Shown piece by piece: positions 9,168-18,259 of a DNA stretch of 64,000 nt (position 1 is the stretch's first letter; the number at the start of each line of letters is the position of its first letter). Source of the DNA: Enterococcus_C asini_A (lineage in GTDB: Bacteria > Bacillota > Bacilli > Lactobacillales > Enterococcaceae); assembly GCF_031928785.1 (NCBI RefSeq), contig NZ_JARQAL010000008.1; one strand, 5' to 3'. The notes below the pieces were generated by a model. The model saw only the letters and a program-made list of their open reading frames with translations. It ran no database searches and was not told where the DNA came from. A program made the translations under genes and the position numbers.

Positions 9168-9226
9168 TGAAAACGATTGACATTAAAAGTTTCATAATTT
9201 ATACTAACGATGTGAAATGGCTTACA
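9168..9226 (+). promoter_or_regulatory. Promoter and operators of the difructose-anhydride operon
   Basis: TTGACA (9177-9182), exactly 17 bp, TATACT (9200-9205): a near-consensus sigma-A promoter. TGAAAACGATTGACA (9168-9182) overlaps the -35, and TGAAATGGCTTACA (9213-9226) lies just after the -10 and matches the 14-base cre consensus at 13 positions. The two LacI/CcpA-type sites bracket the promoter, suggesting repression by the divergent LacI protein and/or CcpA. Confidence 0.75.
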
Positions 9227-9312
9227 AATGTAAAATGAGTTTATGTGAGCAAGGGAAAGAATAAAGGTCGTCGTTGCATATGGAGAAGTTCATAAGAAAG
9301 GGAGCGCAAAAG

Positions 9313-10614
9313 ATGAGAAAAAGAAGAATGAAGAAACTTGGGTTGTTTGCTCTATCAGCAATTACTTTGATGAGTGTGACACTCACAGGATGTGGTAATG
9401 GATCCAGAAATTCCAGTGATAGTAAAGAAAAGAAAATTACTGTGCTAGTAGAAAGCGGTAGCCCTGCAGAAGAAATTGCAAATAGTACAGCAAATGATTT
9501 TAAAGAAAAAACTGGGTATGAAGTAATCGTGGATTCGGTTCCTTATTCTGGGATGTATGACAAGGTATCTACTGAAATAAAAGCAAAAGCTGCTGCTCAT
9601 GATGTAGTTTGCTTAGATGTTCTCTGGTTGTCAGCCTTTGAAAATGCTTTAACACCGCTTGATGATCAAGTAGATGAAAAGATTACTGACGATTTTCTTC
9701 CTACTTTAAAGGAAGGAGGAACTTTAAATGACAATTTATTGGGGTTACCAATGTGGATTAATAGTAAGGTATTGATTTATCGCAAGGATTTATTTGCTGA
9801 TGAGACTAACAAGGCTAATTTTAAAAAACAATATGGTTATGAATTAGATGTTCCGAAAACTTGGGAAGAGTATAAAGATTGTGCTGAATTCTTCACAAAA
9901 GATGGTATGTATGGGACCTCTGTCTTTGGACTAGCCAGTGGAGATACTGTTTGTAGCTTCTTAGATCATGCTTCTCAAGCGGGGGCAAAACCACTAGTAT
10001 TGGATAAAAATAATAAGGTACTTGTAGACGAAAAACCTTATGTAGAAGCTTTGCAATATTTATGTGATCTTTATCAATCAGGATCTGTGCCAGAAGAAAC
10101 ATTGTCTGTTGCTTCTACCGAATCACAAGAGATGTTTAACAACGGGAAATTGGCTATGCAATTAAACTGGAGTCATCAATATGCAGCTGCTTACGCTTTA
10201 GATAATGAGAACGTCGGAGTTGCACCAATGATTGGTGGATCAGCTGGAGTTGCTGCTACTACGGGTCCTTGGTATGAATGTGTAATGAAAAACTCAGAAA
10301 ATCAAAAAATGTCCATTGAATACTTGAAGTTCATGTATGACAACAATGAGAAATACATGACAGAGGGGGCGCTGAAAATTGCGGGCCGAACTTCTGTTTA
10401 TGAAAAATATGAAAATCAACCTGGTGATGAGCATTTAGGAGCGGTATTGGATACCTTAGAAAATGAGTATTCCCAAAATAGACCAGCAACACCTTATTGG
10501 ACTGAAATCGAAGAAGAATTGGCTCAGGCTGTTCAAGCTGCTTTGTCTGGAAAAGCAACTCCTGAGGACGCACTAAAAGATGCGAAAGAGGCAATTGAAG
10601 CAATTGTTGAATAG
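9313..10614 (+). CDS. ABC sugar-binding lipoprotein (difructose-anhydride cluster)
   Basis: Extracellular solute-binding protein of the CUT1 family, 433 aa, anchored as a lipoprotein: basic N-terminus, hydrophobic stretch and lipobox LTGC (Cys27). The remainder is a family-1 binding fold (KKITVLVESGSPAEEIANST, later DNNEKYMTEGALKIAGRTSVY). Start chosen at ATG 9313, 8 bases after AAAGGGAG, instead of an upstream ATG at 9280. First gene of the operon with two permeases, GH91, GH32 and fructokinase, so its ligand is inferred to be a difructose anhydride or short fructan. Confidence 0.9.
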   Translation: MRKRRMKKLGLFALSAITLMSVTLTGCGNGSRNSSDSKEKKITVLVESGSPAEEIANSTANDFKEKTGYEVIVDSVPYSGMYDKVSTEIKAKAAAHDVVCLDVLWLSAFENALTPLDDQVDEKITDDFLPTLKEGGTLNDNLLGLPMWINSKVLIYRKDLFADETNKANFKKQYGYELDVPKTWEEYKDCAEFFTKDGMYGTSVFGLASGDTVCSFLDHASQAGAKPLVLDKNNKVLVDEKPYVEALQYLCDLYQSGSVPEETLSVASTESQEMFNNGKLAMQLNWSHQYAAAYALDNENVGVAPMIGGSAGVAATTGPWYECVMKNSENQKMSIEYLKFMYDNNEKYMTEGALKIAGRTSVYEKYENQPGDEHLGAVLDTLENEYSQNRPATPYWTEIEEELAQAVQAALSGKATPEDALKDAKEAIEAIVE

Positions 10615-10621
10615 CTCTTGT

Positions 10622-10672
10622 AATATGCCGGTACCACTTTTTGCTTCACAGAGTGGGGCTGGCATTTTTCTG
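10622..10672 (+). terminator. Intra-operon stem-loop after the binding-protein gene
   Basis: ATGCCGGTACCACT pairs imperfectly with AGTGGGGCTGGCAT, followed by TTTTTC. Placed between binding protein and permease genes, it probably acts as a leaky terminator that makes the binding protein more abundant than the permeases. Confidence 0.6.
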
Positions 10673-10709
10673 TAAGTCAATTCGATAATTAAATTAGGAG
10701 GAACAACTT

Positions 10710-11597
10710 ATGCAATTAATCTCCAGAAAGACAGTATTGGCATTTTTTCTACCTGGAGCCCTTTTCATGGGAGTATTTATGATTTATCCAATTTTTAAAA
10801 TGGGCTATGACAGCTTGTTTAGTTTCGATGTGACTGGTGCAAAAGCATTTGTTGGGTTAGATAACTATATTAAGGCTTTTACCACAGAGAGCTTCTTGCA
10901 ACCTCTACGTAATACACTACTTTATATCGTGATTGCTGTGTCCATTGAACTAGTCTTAGGAACACTATTAGCATTAGTTTTTGAGTCAAAATTTAAAGGA
11001 AATAGTGTGATTCGCTCTTTGATTTTAACGCCGTTAATGATTGCTCCATTAGTTGCCGGTTTGATTTGGAAATTAATGTTGAGTGCACAATTTGGGATTA
11101 TTAACCAACTCTTAGTAAACATAGGAATTCTTAAAAATCCCAATCAAATTCTTTGGTTAGCCGATGAAAAATGGTCCTTACTATCTTGTTGCTTTGCTGA
11201 TATTTGGTTGACTACACCTTTCATGATGCTGATGATTTTAGCGGGCTTGCAAGGGCTGGATAGCAGTATTCTTGAAGCTGCTACGATTGATGGTGCAAAT
11301 TGGTGGCAAAAAACTTTACAAATCAAACTTCCCAATATTAAGCCGGTTTTGTTAACAGCTCTTTCTATTCGAATTATTGATGCTGCTCGAACTTTTGATA
11401 TTGTCTGGGCAATGACTCAAGGTGGACCAAATAACTCTTCAGAATTGCTAAGTGTAGTTATTTATAAGACGTTAACAAGATATAACAAAGTTGGTTTTGC
11501 TAGTGCGATGGCACTTATTTTAGTGGTAGTTCTTGTAGTATTTACTTTAGTTTGTATGCAAGGACTATGGAATCCTAGAAAGAAACAAACCGCATGA
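10710..11597 (+). CDS. ABC sugar permease, MalF/UgpA type
   Basis: Integral membrane component of a CUT1 sugar importer, 295 aa with six predicted membrane segments. The EAA loop that docks the ATPase reads EAATIDGANWWQKTLQIKLP (about 190-209). SD AGGAGG precedes ATG 10710. Its 3' end overlaps the potential upstream start of the second permease. No ATP-binding subunit is encoded in the cluster. Confidence 0.9.
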   Translation: MQLISRKTVLAFFLPGALFMGVFMIYPIFKMGYDSLFSFDVTGAKAFVGLDNYIKAFTTESFLQPLRNTLLYIVIAVSIELVLGTLLALVFESKFKGNSVIRSLILTPLMIAPLVAGLIWKLMLSAQFGIINQLLVNIGILKNPNQILWLADEKWSLLSCCFADIWLTTPFMMLMILAGLQGLDSSILEAATIDGANWWQKTLQIKLPNIKPVLLTALSIRIIDAARTFDIVWAMTQGGPNNSSELLSVVIYKTLTRYNKVGFASAMALILVVVLVVFTLVCMQGLWNPRKKQTA

Positions 11598-11608
11598 GGA
11601 GGCAGACA

Positions 11609-12433
11609 ATGAAAAAGAAAAGTTTACATCTAAAAATTATGGTGGTCTTAGGAATAGTATGTGCAGTAATTTGGCTGTTTCCTTATATTTACTTGATTAG
11701 TTCATCTTTTAAGCCGGGCTCAGAAGTAGTATCTATACCTGCTAAATTTTTTCCTCAAGCACTTTCAATCGAGAATTTTACGGGATTATTTGATCGCATG
11801 CCAGCCGTTCAATACATTTTCAATAGTTTTTTAGTAGCAGTTTGCAGTACTCTAATTGCTGTCATTTTAGGATCATTATCCTCTTATGCAATTCAACGTT
11901 CAGGAACCAAAATTGCTGTATTATTAACGATTATCGTTCTTTGCTTAAAAATGATTCCTACTTCAAGTATTGCCGTACCAATCTATGAATTGATTACAAA
12001 AATGGGACTGTATGATACTAAAATTGCATTAATTATTGTTTATGCTGCTATTAATATGCCTTTTGTTATGTGGATTATGTTGGGATTTTATGAAGGAATT
12101 CCTATTGACATTGATGAGGCAGCTTGTGTTGATGGAGCTTCAAGTTTAAAAACTTTTTTGTACATTATTTTACCAATTTGTAAACCGGGTTTGGCAACAT
12201 CTTTTGTCTTTACGCTTTTCCTTTCTTGGAATGAATTTTTACTAGCGTTACTTTTAACTAGTACAAATGCTAAGACATTTACTGTTGGTTTATCAGAGTT
12301 TTTATCAGCTTACAGTATGGATTTAGGACCAATGTGTGCTGGAGCTTTGATTTTTAGTTTACCAGTTATGGTGTTATCCATTTTTGCTCAAAAATTCATC
12401 GTTCAAGGGTTAACCGCAGGTGCTGTTAAATAA
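11609..12433 (+). CDS. ABC sugar permease, MalG/UgpE type
   Basis: Second membrane component of the CUT1 importer, 274 aa, six membrane segments, EAA loop DEAACVDGASSLKTFLYIILP. ATG 11609 follows GAGGAGG by 6 bases; an in-frame ATG at 11594 overlapping the previous stop codon is less likely. Together with the preceding permease it needs a shared ATPase of the MsmK/MalK type encoded elsewhere. Confidence 0.9.
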   Translation: MKKKSLHLKIMVVLGIVCAVIWLFPYIYLISSSFKPGSEVVSIPAKFFPQALSIENFTGLFDRMPAVQYIFNSFLVAVCSTLIAVILGSLSSYAIQRSGTKIAVLLTIIVLCLKMIPTSSIAVPIYELITKMGLYDTKIALIIVYAAINMPFVMWIMLGFYEGIPIDIDEAACVDGASSLKTFLYIILPICKPGLATSFVFTLFLSWNEFLLALLLTSTNAKTFTVGLSEFLSAYSMDLGPMCAGALIFSLPVMVLSIFAQKFIVQGLTAGAVK

Positions 12434-12506
12434 GATTGCAAAAGAAGGAATAATATAAATATCCTGGCAGTGGTTCATACTAACTGTTTAGGCAGGAGGA
12501 AAAGTA

Positions 12507-13856
12507 ATGAGTAGTAAAAATTATTATGATGTAACAAAGTGGGCTATTGGTAATCCTTACGAAGATGTTGGCGAAGTTATTAATAGCATCATTGATGATA
12601 TAAAAAAAAGACAAACAGTTTCAGATAATGACGGTGAGGGAAAGCCTGGTGCAGTAATTTACTTACCACCGGGAGATTATTTTCTTCGAACTCAAGTTAA
12701 AATTGACATTAGTTTTTTGAAAATTATGGGTTCAGGTCACGGTTTTACATCTTCTAGCATTCGTTTCAATGTCCCCCAAGAACAATGGGATTCCCTCCAT
12801 GAGCTTTGGCCTGGGGGAAGCCGTATTATGGTGGATTTGCCAGTAGGAAAGCTTGAATCAGAAGCTCAAGGATCTGCATTTTATGTGGCACGAGAAGGCG
12901 ACCCTCGAATTAGCTCAGTAGAATTCGCTAATTTTTGTATTGATGGTCTTCATTTTGTTGAAGATGGGACGGACGAAGCAAATCCAGAAAATACTTATGT
13001 AAATGGTAAGACAGGTATTTATGTTGCAAGCGCACAGGACTCTTTTCGAATTACGGAGATGGGTTTGATTTATTTAGAACATGGAGTGACGATTTATCAT
13101 GCTGATGCACTTACAATTCATGATAATTTTATTGCTGAATGCGGAAATTGTATTGAGCTACGGGGCTGGGGACAGGCTTCAAAAGTAACAGAAAATTTAA
13201 TAGGTGCGGGGTTTAAAGGTTATTCAATTTTCGCAGAAAATTTTGGGGGACTTATGATTACCTCAAACAATGTTTTTCCAAGAGGTAGGAGTAGTGTGCA
13301 TTTAAACGGAGTTACGCGGTCATTAGTTTCCAATAATAGATTACATGCTTTTTATCCGGGAATGTTAGTTTTGGAAAAAAATTGTTCTGAAAATTTGATT
13401 TCATCCAATCACTTTTTACGGGATTATGAACCGTGGGCACCATTACAACATAGAAATAATGGTTTAAATGATTTATATGGACTTCTGTATATAGAAGGAA
13501 ATAATAACTCTATTTTAAGTAATCATATTTCAGAAGTCTTACACAAAGAAGATATCCAACCTCCGGAAGCTACGCCGGTAATTATTCGATTAGTAGCAGG
13601 TGAAGGTAACCTGGTATCTAATAATCATGTAGTTGCAACGTATGCTCAAGGAGCAATTAGTGATGCGTGCTTTGCCGCACAAGTGGAAGCTTTGTTGACT
13701 ACAGATGTATCAGACCATTTAGAAGTAGTGTCAGTTTTAGTCGAGCAGGAATCAGTTAAGAATACGATTTTGGATTCCGGCACAGTGTCTCAAGTACGTT
13801 TGAACAAAACAGTAAACGCATTTCGAGGAACGCCTGAAATTGGTATTTCATTTTAA
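12507..13856 (+). CDS. GH91 difructose-anhydride hydrolase / inulin fructotransferase family
   Basis: Right-handed parallel beta-helix enzyme of glycoside hydrolase family 91, 449 aa. Full-length resemblance to Arthrobacter inulin fructotransferases and DFA III hydrolase: PGAVIYLPPGDYFLRTQV, SGHGFTSSSIRFN, IDGLHF, GKTGIYVASAQDSFRIT, and FYPGMLVLEKNCSENLISS. The catalytic pair of the family falls at D206 (HDNFIAECGN) and E217 (NCIELRGWG), eleven residues apart as in the Arthrobacter enzymes. No signal peptide, unlike secreted inulin fructotransferases, so a cytoplasmic hydrolase opening difructose anhydride to inulobiose is the better reading. GH32 and fructokinase follow directly. Anhydride type (III or I) cannot be read from sequence. 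Confidence 0.9.
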   Translation: MSSKNYYDVTKWAIGNPYEDVGEVINSIIDDIKKRQTVSDNDGEGKPGAVIYLPPGDYFLRTQVKIDISFLKIMGSGHGFTSSSIRFNVPQEQWDSLHELWPGGSRIMVDLPVGKLESEAQGSAFYVAREGDPRISSVEFANFCIDGLHFVEDGTDEANPENTYVNGKTGIYVASAQDSFRITEMGLIYLEHGVTIYHADALTIHDNFIAECGNCIELRGWGQASKVTENLIGAGFKGYSIFAENFGGLMITSNNVFPRGRSSVHLNGVTRSLVSNNRLHAFYPGMLVLEKNCSENLISSNHFLRDYEPWAPLQHRNNGLNDLYGLLYIEGNNNSILSNHISEVLHKEDIQPPEATPVIIRLVAGEGNLVSNNHVVATYAQGAISDACFAAQVEALLTTDVSDHLEVVSVLVEQESVKNTILDSGTVSQVRLNKTVNAFRGTPEIGISF

Positions 13857-13883
13857 TACAGTAAGAAGTAAGAGGTGAAGATA

Positions 13884-15383
13884 GTGTCGACTGAATTAAT
13901 GTTAGAGAGAATCCAACATGCACAAAACGTGATTGAGGATAATCGCGATGTAGTTCAAAAAGGAGCTATGCGACAGAAATATCATTTTATGCCTGAGGTT
14001 GGTTGGTTAAATGATCCTAATGGCTTGATTTATTTTCGGGGAAAGTATCATTTTTTTTATCAATATAATCCCTATGATTCATTTTGGGGAGCAATGCATT
14101 GGGGGCATGCCGTTAGTGATGATTTATTAAATTGGACGTATTTGCCTTTAGCCCTTGCCCCAAGTGAGGACTATGATGATCATCCCCAAGGTGGGTGCTT
14201 TTCCGGCAGCGCTATTGAGCATGAGGATAAATTATATTTATTTTACACTAGTGCAGCGAATGTGGGAAATGGGGTCGTGCAAAACCAAAGTATGGCTTAC
14301 AGTGAAGATGGTATCCATTTTCAAAAATATGATAATAATCCAGTCATAGCATGTCCTCCTGCTGAGTACGAACAAGCAGATTTTCGGGATCCAAAAGTTT
14401 GGAAACACGGAGACTTTTTCTATATGGTAGTCAGCGGAAAGAAAAATGGTTTTGCTAAGGCATTACTATATCGATCGGAAAATCTTAAGGATTGGGAATT
14501 CTTCAATGTTCTAGCGGAAAGTCGGGGAGAACTAGGGTATATGTGGGAATGTCCCGATTTTTTCCCAATTCAAAATAATGAAGGGAAAGAAAAATACGTA
14601 TTGACTTTTTCACCTATGGGCGTAGCAGAGCGTACCAGCGTCTATCTAATTGGTGAGATGAATTATAATACTGGAAAGTTTAACTACACTACTGTAGGTA
14701 CAATCGATTGGGGAATGGATTATTATGCGCCACAATCATTTTTGGACGCCAAGGGGCGGCGTATTATGGTAGCTTGGGCCAATGAATGGCAGTGGATGCC
14801 TTGGTGGCAAGATTGGGGGCCAACTTATCAGGAAGGTTGGTGTGGCTCTTTTAATTTGTTGCGAGAAGTAAGATTAGATAAAGACAATCGCTTGGCTTTT
14901 CCACCTATTAAAGATCTAGAAAATTTACGATCAGCAGAGCAACAAATCAAAGATTTACTACTTACTGATGAAATTTTTTTGATACCAACTAATGATGGAA
15001 CTATCTTTGAATTACAAATGACTATTGATTTGAAAAAGACAACGGCGAAACAATTCAAATTAAAATTACGATGTAATGAAACTTTAGAAACTGTGGTTAC
15101 TTTTGACCTTGCTGAACAAATGTTACAGGTGAATCGTGATAATTCGGACAATTGGAGCAAAGGGATTAGTAAAAGTAGTTTATTATTACAAGATGATGAA
15201 AAACTAGATGTTCGTTTATTTGTAGATCAGTCTTCTGTAGAAATATTTACGGATCAAGGTAAAACTAATCATAGTCTAAATGTATTTGCAGACAATACTC
15301 AAAATAAAAATTACCTCGTTGTGGAAGATGGTCAGCTGTTTGTTCATGAAATCACGTCTTGGAAGCTGGCTACAAATGTTTAA
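13884..15383 (+). CDS. GH32 beta-fructosidase (intracellular)
   Basis: Glycoside hydrolase family 32, 499 aa, five-bladed beta-propeller plus C-terminal beta-sandwich. All three catalytic motifs are present: WLNDPNG (nucleophile Asp), FRDPKVW (transition-state Asp) and WECPDFF (acid/base Glu). No signal peptide. GTG 13884 is preferred because AGAGGTGA lies 6-7 bases upstream; the earlier in-frame GTG at 13875 is inside that Shine-Dalgarno. Expected to hydrolyse inulobiose released by the GH91 enzyme, or imported short fructans/sucrose, to free fructose. Confidence 0.93.
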   Translation: MSTELMLERIQHAQNVIEDNRDVVQKGAMRQKYHFMPEVGWLNDPNGLIYFRGKYHFFYQYNPYDSFWGAMHWGHAVSDDLLNWTYLPLALAPSEDYDDHPQGGCFSGSAIEHEDKLYLFYTSAANVGNGVVQNQSMAYSEDGIHFQKYDNNPVIACPPAEYEQADFRDPKVWKHGDFFYMVVSGKKNGFAKALLYRSENLKDWEFFNVLAESRGELGYMWECPDFFPIQNNEGKEKYVLTFSPMGVAERTSVYLIGEMNYNTGKFNYTTVGTIDWGMDYYAPQSFLDAKGRRIMVAWANEWQWMPWWQDWGPTYQEGWCGSFNLLREVRLDKDNRLAFPPIKDLENLRSAEQQIKDLLLTDEIFLIPTNDGTIFELQMTIDLKKTTAKQFKLKLRCNETLETVVTFDLAEQMLQVNRDNSDNWSKGISKSSLLLQDDEKLDVRLFVDQSSVEIFTDQGKTNHSLNVFADNTQNKNYLVVEDGQLFVHEITSWKLATNV

Positions 15384-15395
15384 GGAGAAATTATC

Positions 15396-16376
15396 ATGAA
15401 GACTACTGATGTAACGGCTTTAGGAGAAATCTTGATTGATTTTACGGAAAACGGAATAAGCGACCAAGGAAATCCTCTGTTAGAAGTTAATCCTGGTGGA
15501 GCTCCTTGTAATGTGTTAGCTATGTTGCGGAAATTTAAGCGAAAGACAGCTTTTATCGGTAAAGTAGGGGAGGATAGTTTTGGTCGTTTTTTATCCCAGA
15601 GAGTTGCTGATTTAAGCATAGATACGTCAACTCTATATATTGATCCAAACGTGCATACTACATTGGCCTTTGTCCATACGGATAAAAATGGAGATCGAGA
15701 TTTTTCGTTTTGTCGCAATCCTGGTGCGGATATGATGCTGAATGAATCAGAGGTAGACGAAGAACTTATCAAATCTTCTAAAATTTTCCATTTTGGCACT
15801 TTATCTATGACTCATGAGCCTAGTCGAAGCGCAACTTTGAAAGCTTTAATGATTGCCAAAAATAATGATTGTATTATCTCTTTTGATCCTAATATTCGAG
15901 AACCTCTATGGAGTTCTCTAACTGAAGCAAGGAGACAGGTTGAAGTAGGTTTGACATACTGTGATATTTTAAAAATATCTGATAACGAGCTTCAATGGTT
16001 TACAGGGGAAAAGGACTTTTCAAAAGGGGTCGCTAAAATTCGTGAAAAATATGATATTTCATTGATTTTGGTATCCATGGGTAATGAAGGAAGCCGCGCT
16101 TATTATCAAGATTTAGTTGTACAAGTGGAGGCGTTTTTGAATGATCAAACGATTGAAACTACAGGAGCAGGGGATACTTTTTGCGGTTGCATTTTAAATT
16201 ATGTCTTAGAATGGAGCTTAAGTGACTTAAGTGAGGCTCAATTAACGGAGATGTTACGCTTCGCTAATGCGGCAGCGTCTTTGATTACTACGCGAAAAGG
16301 TGCTCTGTGTTCCATGTTTGAGATAGCAGAAATTGAATCTTTCATGAATGAGGTAAGCAATACTTCTGTAAATTAG
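15396..16376 (+). CDS. Fructokinase, PfkB family
   Basis: Ribokinase-family sugar kinase, 326 aa, last gene of the operon. N-terminal ALGEILIDF, substrate motif VNPGGAPCNVL, and the catalytic signature TTGAGDTFCGC (anion hole and base Asp) near residue 250. AAGGAGAAATTATC precedes the ATG, 12 bp after the GH32 stop. It would phosphorylate the fructose released by GH32 to fructose-6-phosphate for glycolysis. Confidence 0.92.
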   Translation: MKTTDVTALGEILIDFTENGISDQGNPLLEVNPGGAPCNVLAMLRKFKRKTAFIGKVGEDSFGRFLSQRVADLSIDTSTLYIDPNVHTTLAFVHTDKNGDRDFSFCRNPGADMMLNESEVDEELIKSSKIFHFGTLSMTHEPSRSATLKALMIAKNNDCIISFDPNIREPLWSSLTEARRQVEVGLTYCDILKISDNELQWFTGEKDFSKGVAKIREKYDISLILVSMGNEGSRAYYQDLVVQVEAFLNDQTIETTGAGDTFCGCILNYVLEWSLSDLSEAQLTEMLRFANAAASLITTRKGALCSMFEIAEIESFMNEVSNTSVN

Positions 16377-16450
16377 GAAATTCTAATATTATCCACCATT
16401 CATATGAATAATCACTGTTTCCTTACGATTTATCGGGAAATTTTAGCTCT

Positions 16451-16536
16451 AAATCGGAACTTTTACGGTTTCGGTTGACGGGCTTTTTTTTATTTGGTAC
16501 AGTAAGTCCCGAACTAAAACGGAATATTTACGATTT
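16451..16536 (+). promoter_or_regulatory. adc promoter with two Zur boxes
   Basis: TTGACG (16475-16480), 17 bp, TACAGT (16498-16503). Two 21-bp palindromes flank it: 16451-16471 (AAATCGGAAC..TTACGGTTT) and 16516-16536 (AAAACGGAAT..TTACGATTT). They match the Bacillus Zur consensus AAATCGTAAT-N-ATTACGATTT at about 16 and 17 of 20 positions. An isolated half-site TTACGATTTA lies at about 16423-16432. Zinc-dependent repression is therefore expected. Confidence 0.8.
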
Positions 16537-16561
16537 GACAAATAGAGAATGGAGAAAAGTG

Positions 16562-17509
16562 ATGAAACGAATTATTTTAGGCATTGGACTGCTGGCTTTT
16601 GGTTTAACTTTGGCTGCTTGCGGTACTTCCGATCAGGATACGACAAAAAGTGAGGGTAAGATTCAAGCTGTAGCCACATTTTATCCTATGTATGAGTTTA
16701 CGAAAGAAGTTTTAGGGGATGCAGGTGAAGTGAAGTTATTGATCCCTGCGGGTACGGAGCCCCACGACTATGAACCAAGTGCTAAAGATATCGCCACAAT
16801 CAGTGATGCAGATGTCTTTGTATACAACAGCGAGTCTTTTGAAACTTGGGTGGAAAATATTGAGGATAATCTTTCCGATAAAAACTTGGTAATTGAAGCA
16901 GCCGATGAAATTGAATTATTGGATTTAGAGACTACTTCTGAGGACGATCATGATGAGTTAGAAGAGGCCGAAGATCACGATCATGAAGGTAAAGATCCCC
17001 ATGTTTGGACGGATCCAGTGATGGTCAAAGCCCAAGTAGCGGAGATTGCGAAAGAATTAAGTGAACGCTATCCGGATCAAAAAGCGACCTTTGAAAAAAA
17101 TGCCGCAAATTATACGAAAAAACTGGATGCCTTGGATCAGTCTTATCAAGAAGCATTTGTGAATGCCAGCAACAAAACGTTCTTAGTACAACACGCGGCT
17201 TTTGGCTATTTAGCTCATCAATATGGCCTCACCCAAGAGTCTATTGCGGGGATTTCGCCGGATCAAGAGCCCACACCGGCACGCTTAGCGGAGTTGAAGC
17301 ATTATGCAGAAGACCATCAAGTGAAGGTAATCTACTTTGAAGAAAATGCCAATTCCAAAGTGGCGGAAACCTTAGCCAAGGAAACCGGCATTGAGTTAAT
17401 GGTTTTAAACCCTCTGGAAAGCTTGACCAAAGAGCAAATGAAGGAAGGTGAAACCTACATCACAGTGATGGAAGAAAATTTAACGGCTTTAAAAGCGAGC
17501 ATTAAGTAG
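16562..17509 (+). CDS. adcA: Zinc ABC transporter substrate-binding lipoprotein
   Basis: Cluster A-I (ZnuA/AdcA) zinc-binding lipoprotein, 315 aa. Lipobox LAAC after a short signal peptide; zinc ligands expected in PAGTEPHDYEPS, the His/Asp/Glu-rich loop DHDELEEAEDHDHEGKDPHVW and FLVQHAAFGYLAHQYGL. ATG 16562 follows GGAGAAAAG; upstream in-frame codons overlap the Zur-controlled promoter and are not used. Lacks the ZinT-like C-terminal domain of streptococcal AdcA. First gene of adcACB. Confidence 0.93.
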   Translation: MKRIILGIGLLAFGLTLAACGTSDQDTTKSEGKIQAVATFYPMYEFTKEVLGDAGEVKLLIPAGTEPHDYEPSAKDIATISDADVFVYNSESFETWVENIEDNLSDKNLVIEAADEIELLDLETTSEDDHDELEEAEDHDHEGKDPHVWTDPVMVKAQVAEIAKELSERYPDQKATFEKNAANYTKKLDALDQSYQEAFVNASNKTFLVQHAAFGYLAHQYGLTQESIAGISPDQEPTPARLAELKHYAEDHQVKVIYFEENANSKVAETLAKETGIELMVLNPLESLTKEQMKEGETYITVMEENLTALKASIK

Positions 17510-17578
17510 TAAAAAGGAGCAAATGACTGCCTCCATGCTATAATTAAGGAAACTATCTATTCACAAAGGAGGCGCAAC

Positions 17579-18259
17579 GTGCGCTATATCGAGGTTGCGG
17601 ATTTGAGCTTTTATTACGATGAAGAGCCAGTCCTAGAAAATATTTCTTACTATGTAGATGCTGGGGAGTTTGTGATTTTGACTGGTGAAAATGGTGCCGC
17701 CAAATCCACTTTGATCAAGGCCACACTAGGCTTATTAAACCCAGCTAGTGGTCAAGTGACCCTTGCCAAGACCAATACAGAAGGTAAAAAAATCAGTATT
17801 GGCTATATCCCCCAACAAGTGGCTTCATTTAATGCGGGCTTTCCCAGTACCGTCTTAGAACTTGTCCAATCCGGGCGTTTTCCTAAAGGGCGTTGGTTTA
17901 AACGGCTGTCTAAAAGAGATCATGAACACGTGCGACGAGCCCTAGAAGCAGTAGGGATGTGGGAAATGCGGCATAAGCGAATCGGGGAGTTATCTGGAGG
18001 GCAAAAGCAACGGATTAGTTTGGCCCGCATCTTTGCCACAGATCCAGATTTGTTTATTTTAGATGAACCCACCACCGGGATGGATGAAGAAAGTCGCAAT
18101 AAGTTTTATAAATTATTACGCCACAGTGCCCATGAACACGGGAAGGCGATTTTGATGATCACCCATGATCACCAAGATATTAAAGAATATGCGGATCGGC
18201 AAATTCGCTTGGTGCGAAAGGAGGATTCTCCATGGCGTTGTTTTCATATGAATTCATGA
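17579..18259 (+). CDS. adcC: Zinc ABC transporter ATP-binding protein
   Basis: ATPase of the zinc importer, 226 aa. Walker A GENGAAKST has Ala in place of the usual third Gly, which as far as I recall is shared by streptococcal AdcC proteins; signature LSGGQKQRISLAR, Walker B LFILDEPTTGMD, H-loop MITHDHQD. GTG start 17579 follows AAAGGAGGCGCAAC. Its 3' end overlaps adcB by 28 bp, implying translational coupling. The ATPase-permease order is ACB rather than ABC. Confidence 0.95.
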   Translation: MRYIEVADLSFYYDEEPVLENISYYVDAGEFVILTGENGAAKSTLIKATLGLLNPASGQVTLAKTNTEGKKISIGYIPQQVASFNAGFPSTVLELVQSGRFPKGRWFKRLSKRDHEHVRRALEAVGMWEMRHKRIGELSGGQKQRISLARIFATDPDLFILDEPTTGMDEESRNKFYKLLRHSAHEHGKAILMITHDHQDIKEYADRQIRLVRKEDSPWRCFHMNS

